In this document: one piece after another, positions 43,600-53,395 of the stretch | Position numbering within the stretch: position 1 is the first letter of the stretch | How the letters are laid out: each line of letters begins with the position of its first letter | The notes under the pieces: model-generated | The model's database searches: none | What the model saw: only the letters and a program-made list of their open reading frames with translations | Told to the model about the DNA's origin: nothing | Translations under genes and position numbers: made by a program | Assembly: GCA_963735465.1 (NCBI GenBank) | Contig: CAVTLA010000002.1 | Coordinates: 124,001 to 188,000 of the forward strand | Length of the DNA: 64,000 nt | Source of the DNA: DASZHJ01 sp963735465 | GTDB lineage: Bacteria > Pseudomonadota > Alphaproteobacteria > ATCC43930 > CGMCC-115725 | Direction of reading: 5' to 3'

Positions 43600-43995
43600 A
43601 TGTCTGGCACGAAAGCCGTCATCACCCTCTACGACCAACCGATGTGGGAGAGCATCCACGCCAGGCGCTGGGCGCTGCAGCACTGCGACAGTTGCGGCCA
43701 GTACCGCTATCCGCCGGCGCCCAACTGCCCGAATTGCCTCTCCCTCGCCTACACCTGGAAACCGCTCTCCGGGCGCGGCAAGATCCTGTCCTGGGTGGTA
43801 TTCCATCGGCAATATTTCGAGGACTATCCGCCGCCCTATAACGTCGTCGCGGTGCAGCTCGCCGAGGGGCCGATCGTCATCAGCAACCTCACCGGCGAGG
43901 AGCCGACGGGAGGCTGGATCGGGCGGGAGGTGGAAATCTGCTACGAGGACAGCAAGGAGAACGGCCTCACCCCGAAGGTGAAGCTGGCGAAATAA
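43600..43995 (+). CDS. DUF35 Zn-ribbon/OB-fold protein, partner of the thiolase-fold protein, copy 1
   Basis: 131 residues. A rubredoxin-like zinc knuckle with Cys29, Cys32, Cys43 and Cys46 (HCDSCGQYRYPPAPNCPNC) is followed by an OB-fold (GRGKILSWVVFHRQYF, VVAVQLAEGPIVISNL). DUF35 proteins bind acyl-CoA and are obligate partners of thiolase-like enzymes, for example BbsA with BbsB and ChsH2 with Ltp2. It lies 15 bases after the thiolase-fold gene. A homologous pair is at 57196-58789. Confidence 0.93.
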   Translation: MSGTKAVITLYDQPMWESIHARRWALQHCDSCGQYRYPPAPNCPNCLSLAYTWKPLSGRGKILSWVVFHRQYFEDYPPPYNVVAVQLAEGPIVISNLTGEEPTGGWIGREVEICYEDSKENGLTPKVKLAK

Positions 43996-44031
43996 GGCGC
44001 GCGCCGCACGCAAGGAAGGGTGAGGAAACGA

Positions 44032-44925
44032 ATGAAGACGCAGGTTCTGGGATCCCTGGAGATCCGCAAGCTGGTCGAGATGGAGCAGTTCGCGGTCGAT
44101 TGCAATTGGCTCCTCGGCAATCTGACGCCGGAGATCCTCGGCGAGCATCGGGGGTGGCTGGGACCCAAGTCTGGTCGAGCCCGGCTCGAACAGGTCTATA
44201 TCGCCTTCCACAGCTACGTCATCCAGACGCCGACGCTGAACATCCTCATCGATACCTGCAACGGCAACGACAAGCAGAGGCCGTCAATGCCGGCCTGGAC
44301 AAACCTGAAGACCCCCTACCTCGAGCGGCTGAAGGCGCTGGGGCTCACGCCCGAGGACATCGACATCGTGATGTGCACGCATCTGCACACCGATCATGTC
44401 GGCTGGAACACGCGGCTCGAGAACGGCCGCTGGGTCCCCACATTCCCCAACGCGCGCTACATCATGTCGCGCGGTGACTATGAGTTCTATGACAAGCTGC
44501 ACAAATCCAATCCCCCGCAGCCCGTCAACCGCGGCAGCTGGATCGACAGCGTGCTACCCGTGGTCGAGAACGGCCTCGCCGTGTTCGTCGATCCCGGCGA
44601 CACCGTCGACGCCGATCTGACCGACAGCGTCAGGCTGGAAAGCGCGATCGGCCACACCGCGGGAAATCTCAACATTCTCCTGAACTCGGGCGGTCGCAAG
44701 GCTTGCCTCTCCGGCGACGTCTTTCATCACCCGATCCAGTTCGCTCGGCCTGACCTCATGAGTCCGGCGGATTTCAACAGCGATAAGGCGGTCGCCGTGC
44801 GCAAGCGCATGATCGACAGCTACGCCGACAGCGACATGATGATCCTGGCGGCCCACTTCCCCGACCCGACCGCCGGCCACATCGTTCGCCACGGCAATGG
44901 CTTCCGCTTCAAGTTCGAGAGCTAA
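44032..44925 (+). CDS. Metallo-beta-lactamase-fold hydrolase
   Basis: 297 residues. The dinuclear zinc motif is VMCTHLHTDHVGW (HxHxDH), with further ligands in AIGHTAGN (His), CLSGDVFHHP (Asp) and LAAHFPDP (His). All ligands are present. The layout resembles the AHL-lactonase-like group. In this context it may hydrolyse a lactone, thioester or activated acyl intermediate. GAGGAAAC precedes the ATG at 44032; an in-frame start at 44020 is less well placed. Lies between the DUF35 gene and the fused CoA-transferase gene. Confidence 0.9.
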   Translation: MKTQVLGSLEIRKLVEMEQFAVDCNWLLGNLTPEILGEHRGWLGPKSGRARLEQVYIAFHSYVIQTPTLNILIDTCNGNDKQRPSMPAWTNLKTPYLERLKALGLTPEDIDIVMCTHLHTDHVGWNTRLENGRWVPTFPNARYIMSRGDYEFYDKLHKSNPPQPVNRGSWIDSVLPVVENGLAVFVDPGDTVDADLTDSVRLESAIGHTAGNLNILLNSGGRKACLSGDVFHHPIQFARPDLMSPADFNSDKAVAVRKRMIDSYADSDMMILAAHFPDPTAGHIVRHGNGFRFKFES

Positions 44926-44945
44926 TGCGCCGGACCTGACAGACC

Positions 44946-47486
44946 ATGACCAAGCCCGGAATGCTACGGGGGCTCCGCGTCATCGAGACGGCGGACGAGC
45001 TGGGCGAGTACTGCGGCTTGCTGCTCGCCGGCCTCGGCGCCGAGGTCATCAAGATCGAGCCGCCGGACGGTTCGTCCACGCGCAAGATCGGGCCCTTCTA
45101 CGAGGACGTGGAAGGCCCGGAGCGCTCGCTTTTCTTCTGGGCCTACAATCGCGGCAAGAAATCGGCCCACGTCGCCAGCCGCGACGACTATCTGCAGCTG
45201 ATCGCGGGCGCCGACATGCTGCTCGACAGCACCGGTGGCGGCTTCACCCGGGATCTCGGCGTCGATCCACGCTCCCTGAACGAGCAATTTCCTGCCCTCA
45301 TTACCGCCCGCATCACTCCCTTCGGCGATACCGGGCCCTGGAAGGATTTCAAGGCGTCGGACCTGATCCATCTGGCGCTCGGCGGTATCATGATGAATTG
45401 CGGCTATGATTCGCCGCCGGACGGCCAATACGACCTGCCGCCGATCGCGCCGCAGATCTGGCACGCCTATCACATCGCCGGCGAGCAGCTTGCGATCGCC
45501 ATTACCGCGGCGCTGCTGCATCGGGAGCGCACCGGCGAGGGACAGGACGTCTCCTGCGCCGTGCACGAGGCGGTGTCGAAGAACACCGAAGTCGACATCA
45601 TGTCCTGGGTCATGCGCCGGGCGCCGGTCTACCGGCAGACCGGCCGCCACGCGGTGGAGCGGCCGAACCGCACCCCCAACATGAGCCACACCAAGGACGG
45701 CCGCTGGGTGATGACCTGGGGCGTCTCCGCCCGGGACCGATCGAAGCTGGTACCGTTTCTCGCCGGCTACGGTATGGCGGCGGATCTCCGGGCGCCCGAC
45801 AGCAGCGCCGATCTCACCGCACGCACCGTGCCCGGCGCCAACGACAGCAACGAGGAGAGCAACCACACCCTCGACATCATCCAGCGCTTCGTCCGCGCCT
45901 ATCGCTTTCGCGACGTTCCCTGGCGCGAAGCACAGACCGCGGGCCTGCTCTGGGCACCGATCCGCAAGCCGCACGAGAATGCCGTCGACGAGCACTGGTT
46001 GTCGCGCGCCACCTTCGCCAACATCGAGCATCCCGAGCTTGGCCGCAGCTTTCGCTATCCCACCAGCAAGTGGCTGAGCACCGCCACCGCCTGGCAGCCG
46101 GGAACGCGCGCCCCCTTCGTCGGCGAGCACACCGCGGCCGTGCTCGCCGAGCCGACGCGCGCGGCAAAGGTCTTTCCGACAGCGAAGCCCTCGCTGCGCC
46201 TCTCACCGCGGGGCAAGCCGTTTCCGCTGCAGGGTGTGCGGATCTTCGACTTCTCGTGGTTCCTCGCTTCCGCCGGCGGCACGCGACTCCTCGCGTCGCT
46301 CGGGGCCGAGAGCCTGAAGGTCGAGTGGAAGGAGAATCCGGACACGCGCCTCGCGGCGATGGCGCCGGTGGGCGGCCGCGCCGCGCGGGCGACGGCGACC
46401 GCGCCGCTGCCGGGCGTCACCGACCCCGACATGGGCGGCCAGTTCAATCACAAGAACGCCGGCAAGCGCGGCCTCTCCCTCAACATCCGCCATCCCCGTG
46501 GCTTGCAGATCGCCAAGGACCTGATCCGCGTGTCCGATGTCGTCGCCGAGGGCTTCTCGCCGGGCGTGCTGGAGCGGCTGGGCCTCGGCTACGAGGTGCT
46601 GAAGTCGATCCGGCCGGACATCATCTACATCCAGCAAAGCGGCATGGGCGGCGCCGGGCGCTACGGCCGATTCCGCACCGTGGGGCCGATCGCGGCTTCC
46701 TTCGCTGGCGCCACCGACATGTCCGGCATGCCGGAGCCGGCGATGCCCGCGGGCTGGGGCTATTCCTACCTCGATTGGATCGGCGCTTATGGCTTCGCGC
46801 TTGCCATCGCGGGCGCGCTCTTTCATCGCGAGCGCACCGGCGAAGGTCAGTGGATCGACAGCTCCCAATGCGAGGCCGGCATCTTCCAGACCGCGGTGCC
46901 GATCCTGGACTGGTCCGCCAACGATCGCACCTGGTCGCGCTTCGGCAATCGCTCGCCCCACAAGCCGGCGGCGCCCCACGGCGCCTATCGCTGCCAGGGC
47001 GACGATCGCTGGCTGGCGATTGCCTGCTTCACCGAGGCGGAGTGGCGTGCGCTGACCGAGGTGGCCGGGCTCGCGGCGCTCCGCGACGATCCGCGCTTCG
47101 CGACCCTCGCCGACCGGCTGCGGCATCAGGATGCGCTCGACGACGCCGTCGGCCAATGGACGGCCGGGCTCGACGCCTATGACGGCATGATGCGGCTCCA
47201 GGCCGCGGGCGTTCCCGCCGGCGTCTGCCAGACCGCCGGCGATCGCTGCGACAGCGACCCTCAGCTCGCGGCTCTCGAGTGGATGACCGAGGTCACCGGC
47301 ACCAAAATCGGCCGCTGGCCGGTGCCGGAATTTCCAGTGCGCCTGAGCCGGACGCCGTCCTATGCCGGCGGCCCGATCGATCGCGGCGCGCCCTGCTACG
47401 GCGAGGACAACGCCTATATTCTCGAGACTCTGCTGGGGCTGTCACCGACGGAGATCGCGGATCTCGCGGCGCAAGGCATTCTCTGA
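44946..47486 (+). CDS. Tandem (fused) CaiB/BaiF class III CoA-transferase
   Basis: 846 residues, two CaiB domains in one chain. Domain 1 (about 1-400) starts GLRVIETADELGEYCGLLLA, and domain 2 (about 424-846) starts GVRIFDFSWFLASAGGTRLL. In domain 1 the catalytic Asp position is Tyr175 (IWHAYHIAGEQLAI). In domain 2 it is Asp610 (SYLDWIGAYGFALAI). The protein thus looks like a fused pair of one inactive and one active subunit. CaiB enzymes are interlocked dimers, so an intramolecular heterodimer is plausible. It is the last gene of the rightward operon; the repeat at 47511-47627 follows. Confidence 0.93.
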   Translation: MTKPGMLRGLRVIETADELGEYCGLLLAGLGAEVIKIEPPDGSSTRKIGPFYEDVEGPERSLFFWAYNRGKKSAHVASRDDYLQLIAGADMLLDSTGGGFTRDLGVDPRSLNEQFPALITARITPFGDTGPWKDFKASDLIHLALGGIMMNCGYDSPPDGQYDLPPIAPQIWHAYHIAGEQLAIAITAALLHRERTGEGQDVSCAVHEAVSKNTEVDIMSWVMRRAPVYRQTGRHAVERPNRTPNMSHTKDGRWVMTWGVSARDRSKLVPFLAGYGMAADLRAPDSSADLTARTVPGANDSNEESNHTLDIIQRFVRAYRFRDVPWREAQTAGLLWAPIRKPHENAVDEHWLSRATFANIEHPELGRSFRYPTSKWLSTATAWQPGTRAPFVGEHTAAVLAEPTRAAKVFPTAKPSLRLSPRGKPFPLQGVRIFDFSWFLASAGGTRLLASLGAESLKVEWKENPDTRLAAMAPVGGRAARATATAPLPGVTDPDMGGQFNHKNAGKRGLSLNIRHPRGLQIAKDLIRVSDVVAEGFSPGVLERLGLGYEVLKSIRPDIIYIQQSGMGGAGRYGRFRTVGPIAASFAGATDMSGMPEPAMPAGWGYSYLDWIGAYGFALAIAGALFHRERTGEGQWIDSSQCEAGIFQTAVPILDWSANDRTWSRFGNRSPHKPAAPHGAYRCQGDDRWLAIACFTEAEWRALTEVAGLAALRDDPRFATLADRLRHQDALDDAVGQWTAGLDAYDGMMRLQAAGVPAGVCQTAGDRCDSDPQLAALEWMTEVTGTKIGRWPVPEFPVRLSRTPSYAGGPIDRGAPCYGEDNAYILETLLGLSPTEIADLAAQGIL

Positions 47487-47510
47487 TTACGCGCGCGGTA
47501 GAAGCATCCT

Positions 47511-47627
47511 GCGTCCTTCGAGACGCGCGCTGACGCACGCTCCTCAGGATGAGGTGGATAGAGGATGGCATAAAGAAAACCTCCTCATCCTGAGGAGGAC
47601 GCGAAGCGTCCGTCTCGAAGGACGCAC
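47511..47627. repeat. Cloverleaf-type intergenic inverted repeat, copy 2
   Basis: A 117-base element between two convergent genes. Outer arms TGCGTCCTTCGAGAC (47511-47525) and GTCTCGAAGGACGCA (47613-47627) pair perfectly over 15 bp. Inner arms CTCCTCAGGATGAGG (47541-47555) and CCTCATCCTGAGGAG (47584-47598) also pair over 15 bp. A side hairpin GGACGC-GAA-GCGTCC (47598-47612) is clear, and a weaker one lies at 47526-47540. Same architecture as 1966-2083, with the same outer and inner arm cores. Here it could act as a bidirectional terminator. Confidence 0.92.
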
Positions 47628-47657
47628 CGTCGCCGATCCAATGCGAACAGGAGTAGC

Positions 47658-48803
47658 TCAATCCGACGCCGTTTCCGCCGCGCCTGAGGCGCAGAGGGCG
47701 GCGATCTCCTCCGGCGTATAGCCGCCGACCTCCGCCAGCACCGCGTCCGTGTCGGCGCCGATCTCGGGCGCGTCCGCCTCGATGCGGAGCGGTTCCCCCG
47801 CAAGCTGGAACGGGAAGCCCTTCAGCATGCCGTACCCCCCGTGCACCTCGATTGCCCGCGACCAGAGCTTGCCGCGGGTTGCCAGCATCCCCTTCCCATC
47901 CACCGCGGGCGCGGCCGCGATGCCGGTAGCGGCCAGAGTTCTGACAGCATCCGCCACCGGACGCGCCACACTCCACCGCTCGAGAGAGGCCATGCGCTCC
48001 GCGGCGCCGCCGCCGTGACCGATCACCGCGTCGAATGCAGCCAGCTGATCCGGCAGGACACTGAGCGCGAGCCACGCGCCGTCAGCCGTGCGCGCGCAGT
48101 CCTGCAGCGCATAGGGCGTGCGCGCGTTTCCCGCACGCGACGCCGGCGCCTCGGCGGCAAAACCCTCGCCCACCATGAAGCTCGTGAGCTCCCGCTGCGC
48201 CAGATCCAGATGCGCGCCCTCGCCGCCGCCGCGCCGCGCCAGCCAGGCGGTGGCGATCATGCCGGCGGCGAAGATCGCGACGTTCTGATCCGGCAGATTG
48301 ACCTCCTTGCCGCTCAGCACCGGCGACCCGCCGGCATAGCCGGTGAGCGACGCGAGGCCGGCCACGGCCTCGAGAGTGCTGCCGAAGGAGACGTAATCCG
48401 CCATCGGTCCGGTTTCGCCCTGGCTGGAGATCGAGGCGAGGATGATTCCGTCGTTGACGGACTTGAGGGTGGGATACCCGATGCCGAGCCGATCCAGCAC
48501 GCCGCGCCGGAAATTCTCCACCACGATATCGCTTCGGGCGACCAACCGCAGGAACGCGGCGCGCCCCGCCGCCTGCTTCAGGTCGAGGCTGACACCGAGC
48601 TTGCCGCGGTTGGTGAAGCGGAAGAACGGCGCCAGGCCTTGCTGCGGCATGGACGATGTCCAGACGCGGAAAGGATCGCGATAGCTCGGCGATTCCAGCT
48701 TGATGACCTCGGCGCCGAGGTCCGCGAGCAGGGCCGACGTAGCGGCACCGGCGGTGATGATGCCGAGGTCGAGAACCCTGCATCCCCTGAGCGGCCGGGT
48801 CAT
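47658..48803 (-). CDS. CaiB/BaiF class III CoA-transferase, Asp-bearing subunit, pair 2
   Basis: 381 residues. Landmarks are GCRVLDLGIITAGAATSALL, LLADLGAEVIKLESPSY, TNRGKLGVSLDLKQAAG, VVENFRRGVLDRLGIGY and SSQGETGPMADY. The catalytic-type aspartate is Asp172 in EVNLPDQNVAIFAAGMIAT. The ATG at 48803 overlaps the TGA of the Asp-less CaiB gene upstream. A much longer in-frame reading to 49223 runs through that gene and is rejected. It is the last gene of the leftward set (hydratase, Asp-less CaiB, Asp-bearing CaiB). Confidence 0.9.
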   Translation of the reverse strand: MTRPLRGCRVLDLGIITAGAATSALLADLGAEVIKLESPSYRDPFRVWTSSMPQQGLAPFFRFTNRGKLGVSLDLKQAAGRAAFLRLVARSDIVVENFRRGVLDRLGIGYPTLKSVNDGIILASISSQGETGPMADYVSFGSTLEAVAGLASLTGYAGGSPVLSGKEVNLPDQNVAIFAAGMIATAWLARRGGGEGAHLDLAQRELTSFMVGEGFAAEAPASRAGNARTPYALQDCARTADGAWLALSVLPDQLAAFDAVIGHGGGAAERMASLERWSVARPVADAVRTLAATGIAAAPAVDGKGMLATRGKLWSRAIEVHGGYGMLKGFPFQLAGEPLRIEADAPEIGADTDAVLAEVGGYTPEEIAALCASGAAETASD

Positions 48804-49879
48804 GAGGCGAGGTCCATCCCGTCCGCCACTGACGCCGGCACGGGCCCGACGGGAAAACTCGCGCCGTTCCACCGCAGCGGCAGGCGCGGCACGCAGAGAG
48901 GCGCACCGGCGCCGAATGCCGCCTCCGCCAGGAAGCCGCGCGTCAGCACTTGGGGGTCTCCGCGCAACTCCGCCAGGTCCCAGACCGCGCCAAGCGGCAG
49001 ACGCATCTCCATCGCCCGCTGCTGCAGCTCGCGCCGGGTAAGACAGCCGAGGGATTGCTCCATGATGTCGGCGAGCCCCCGTGAATTGGCGCGGCGTGAC
49101 GCGGGATCGGCGAAGCGGGGCTCGTCCAGGCGAGGATCGCCGCTCAACCGACACAGCGCCGGCCAATCCGCCGGCTGGTGGACGAGCACGAAATACCCGT
49201 CGGCGCAGCGCAGCACCGGCCATTCGGCGCCCCGACCGGCTCGGGTAGAAAGCTCGCCCAGGCAGGCGACGCTGGCGGCGCTCTTCCAGTTGATCCAGAC
49301 GGCGACATCGAGGAGGGCGACGCGCGCGGTCTCCGGCTCGGGCCGGCGCAGCAGACCGGCGACCAGCCCGGCATAGGCGGCGAGCCCGGCGGAATAGGCC
49401 AGCTGATGGCCACCGAGACAGAGCGGCTGGCGCTGCGGGTCACCGACGATGTCGAGGAGGCCGCCCAGCGCCATCAGCGTGAATTCCGTCTGCACTCCGG
49501 CCTTCGCCGCCTCCGGCGCATCCTCCGCCAGCATGGACAGCACCACCTGCACGGAATCGGCGCGACGGCCGATTGGCGCCCGCGCATCGTCGACGATCGT
49601 CGCGTCCGCCTTCCCGAACAGGCGCTCGGCGACCGTCGGGATGTCCGCCACCGATTGCTTGCCGGCGTTGAGGAAGGCGAAGAGGGCGCTGCGACCACCG
49701 TCGGCGAAGGGCGGCAGGCGCCGCACGGGATCGCCGCCGGATGGCTCCAGCTTGATGACGCGGGCGCCGAGATCGGCGGCGATCCTTCCAGCGAGACCGG
49801 CGGAAAGACGCAGCGCCAGCGGGCACTCCCAGGACATCGCCTCGACTACGGTGACGCCGGCGAGGGGCGCCGTCATCAT
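48800..49879 (-). CDS. CaiB/BaiF class III CoA-transferase, Asp-less subunit, pair 2
   Basis: 359 residues, a little short for the family. It begins MMTAPLAGVTVVEAMSWECP, then AADLGARVIKLEPSGGDPVR and FAFLNAGKQSV. At the catalytic Asp position I find Ala161 (GHQLAYSAGLAAYAG), so it is probably inactive alone. The start overlaps the end of the enoyl-CoA hydratase gene (ATGATGA), and its stop overlaps the start of the Asp-bearing CaiB. The same order, Asp-less then Asp-bearing, is seen at 40005-42427 and inside the fused protein. Confidence 0.87.
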   Translation of the reverse strand: MMTAPLAGVTVVEAMSWECPLALRLSAGLAGRIAADLGARVIKLEPSGGDPVRRLPPFADGGRSALFAFLNAGKQSVADIPTVAERLFGKADATIVDDARAPIGRRADSVQVVLSMLAEDAPEAAKAGVQTEFTLMALGGLLDIVGDPQRQPLCLGGHQLAYSAGLAAYAGLVAGLLRRPEPETARVALLDVAVWINWKSAASVACLGELSTRAGRGAEWPVLRCADGYFVLVHQPADWPALCRLSGDPRLDEPRFADPASRRANSRGLADIMEQSLGCLTRRELQQRAMEMRLPLGAVWDLAELRGDPQVLTRGFLAEAAFGAGAPLCVPRLPLRWNGASFPVGPVPASVADGMDLAS

Positions 49880-50684
49880 TTGCTTCCCCGGGGTTTGCTG
49901 CCCTGGGTGACATTGGCCTCGCCGCGGGCGAAACGGCCGAGTCCCTCGGTCTGGCCGGAGGTACGCGCCGCGATCGCGGCATTGACGCGCGCGCCATGAT
50001 CGAAGCCGCCGGCGAAGTCGCCGATTTCGGGCCGGAATCGTGTCGAGGGCGGCCTTGGCCTCGCTGAGAGCCGCTGCGTCGAACTGCGCCACGTGCCGCG
50101 CCAGCGCATCCGCCTCGCGATCGAGATCGGCGAGCGGTACGCTCTGATTGACCATGCCCCAGCGCTCCGCGGTCTGGCCGTTGATGCGACGCGCGGTCAG
50201 CACCATCCAGGCCGCGCGCTTTCGCGGCAGCATGATCTGCATCGCGGGCCCCGCCATTCCCGGATATGTCGCGAAGCCCATCTCGGGCATGCCGATTTCG
50301 GCCTCGTTGGCGGCGATGGCGAGGTCGGAGACATTGATGAGAGTGCTGCCGCCGCCCAGCGCAAACCCGTTCACCGCGGCGATGAAGATCGCCGGATGCC
50401 GGCGGATGGAGAGCAGCACGTCGATCCATTCTCGCGAGCTTGCCGCGCCGGTGCCGGCCTCGCGCTCCGCCGCCGCCTCCTTGAGATCGATGCCGGCGCA
50501 GAAGCTCGACCCCGTCCCCGTCAGCACCACGACCTTGTGTCCGCGTGTCGCGGCCAGCGCGTCGGCGAGCGCCACGCGAGCCGCATGAACTCATGGCGTT
50601 GCGCTTCTCGGCGCGATTGAGTCGGATCAGCGCATAGGCCGAGCGATCCTCCACCAGAACGAGATCGGATCCGCTGTCGCTCAT
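49876..50684 (-). pseudogene. Enoyl-CoA hydratase/isomerase (crotonase) family, two frameshifts
   Basis: About 268 residues in three frame pieces. The N-terminus MSDSGSDLVLVEDRSAYALI and NRAEKRNAMS lead to a first shift near 50583-50596, where one extra T separates NAMSS from AARVALADAL. The middle carries the oxyanion-hole SSFCAGIDLKE and VNGFALGGGSTLINVSD. A second shift fits one extra base in the GGG at 50029-50031 (restoring IPAEIGDFAGGFDHG). The first catalytic Glu position of crotonases (GGGxE) is Thr here; the second (GMPE) is kept, so isomerase or hydrolase activity is possible. Heads the leftward CaiB operon. Confidence 0.83.
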
Positions 50685-50716
50685 GCGCGCCAACTCCTTT
50701 TCCACCCTCCGCAGCC

Positions 50717-50746
50717 TTGACACCTTGTCCGGCGGCACTCTACCTT
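50717..50746 (+). promoter_or_regulatory. Candidate promoter of the Dpp-type transporter operon
   Basis: TTGACA (50717-50722) matches the -35 consensus exactly. TACCTT (50741-50746) follows after 18 bases as a weak -10. It points toward the substrate-binding protein gene at 50826. The 141-base region also has to hold the divergent promoter of the crotonase/CaiB genes. Confidence 0.3.
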
Positions 50747-50825
50747 GAGGGACAAAAGAATGCATCATCCGTCAAATATGTTCGACGGAGTCGCCTGCCA
50801 AAGATAACAAGAGAAGGGGAGTGAA

Positions 50826-52416
50826 ATGCCGACGCAGGGCCTTTCGAAGTTGGCTGCCGTTCTGGCGATGATGCTTTTCATGGGGCTGGTGTCGGGCCCC
50901 TCCGAGGCGGCGTCCGACAAGACGCTCCGCGCGGTCGTGAACGCCGATCTCAAGATCATCGATCCTACCTGGACCACCGCCTACATCACCATCCGGCACG
51001 GCTATCTCGTCTACGACAACCTCTTCGCGCTCAATTCGAAGTTCGAGCCGAAGCCGCAGATGGTCGACACCTATTCCATGAGCCCGGACGGGCGCGTCTA
51101 CACCTTCACGCTCCGCCCCGGCCTCAAATGGCATGACGGAACGCCTGTCCTCGCCTCCGACTGCGTCGCCTCGCTGCAGCGCTGGGCGAAGCGGAACGCC
51201 ATGGGCCAGCACATGACGGAATCCATGGAGGGCTACGAGGTCGTCGACGACCGGACCTTCAAGATCAAGCTCAGCAAGCCCTTCGGCCTGGTCATCGACG
51301 CCCTGGCCGGCGCGGAGGCGCCCGCCTTCATGATGCCGGCGCGCATCGCCAACCAGCCGATCGATCAGCAGATCACCGACGCCATCGGCTCCGGCCCCTT
51401 CATCTTCAAGAAGGATGAGTGGCAGCCCGGCCACAAGGCGGTCTACGTGCGCAATCCCGACTACATTCCGAGGAGCGAGCCCCCGGACTATCTCTCGGGC
51501 GGCAAGGTGGCGAAGCTCGACCGCGTCGAGTGGCTCTATATGCCCGACAACAACACGGCGCTCGCCGCGCTGCAGGCGGGCGAGATCGACTATTTCGAAT
51601 CGCCGCCGCTGGATTTCATCGCCCTGATGAAGAGCAATCCGGATCTGGGGGTGCTCAACATCGGCACGCTCGGCGTGCAGATGATGGTGCGCCCGAACTC
51701 CCTCTTTCCGCCCTTCGACAACTACAAGGCCCGCGAGGCCCTGCTCTACCTCACGAGCCAGAACGATACCATGCAGGCGGTGGTGGGCGATCCCGACCTC
51801 TTCATGAAGAGCTGCCCCACCTACTTCATGTGCCACTCCGACAACGAGACGGCGGCAGGCTCGGCGCCCTTCGCCAAGCAGGACTTCGCCAAGGCGAAGC
51901 AGCTGTTCCAGGAGGCGGGCTACAAGGGCGAGCCGCTGGTGGTGCTGCAGCCGACGGATCGGCCGCAGTATGCGGCCGCCACGACGGTGCTGATCGACAG
52001 CCTGCGCAAGGCCGGCGTCAATGTGGACGTGCAGTCCCTCGACTGGAGCACGATCACGTCCCGGCGCGCCAAGAAGGATCCGCCGGACAAGGGCGGCTGG
52101 AACATCTTCATGACGTCGCAAGGCGGGCCGGATGTGGCGTCGCCGATGGCGAATATCTGGTTCAATTCCGCTTGCGCCCAGGCGAATGTCGGCTGGGCCT
52201 GCGACCAGGAGCTGGTCAAGCTGGTCGATCTTTGGGCGGCCGAGCCTGATCCGGCGAAGCGCCATGTCGATGATCGACAAGATCCAGGAGCGCGCCTACG
52301 TCTCGGTACCCTACGTCAATGCCGGACAGTACTTTCAGCCGATCGCGTTCCGCGCCAACATAAAGGGTGCTCTCGTGGCCGGGGTGCCGGTCTACTGGAA
52401 CATCGAGAAGCAGTAG
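50826..52416 (+). pseudogene. Dpp/Opp-type ABC transporter substrate-binding protein (family 5), one late frameshift
   Basis: About 529 residues. Signal peptide 1-29 (LAAVLAMMLFMGLVSGPSEA). Family 5 solute-binding landmarks are LVYDNLFALNSKFEPKPQMV, TFTLRPGLKWHDGTPVLASD, IGSGPFIFKKDEW and KAREALLYLTSQN. The frame breaks near 52262: one C fewer in the CC at 52262-52263 joins DPAKR to MSMIDKIQERAYVSVPYV, the normal C-terminus. Only the last 50 residues are affected. AAGGGGAG precedes the ATG at 50826. It would bind a peptide or another small organic molecule for the permeases downstream. Confidence 0.87.
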
Positions 52417-52449
52417 GAGCCACCCGCCGCCGGAGAGACGAGCCCGCCC

Positions 52450-53391
<942 letters not shown>

Positions 53392-53395
53392 CGCC

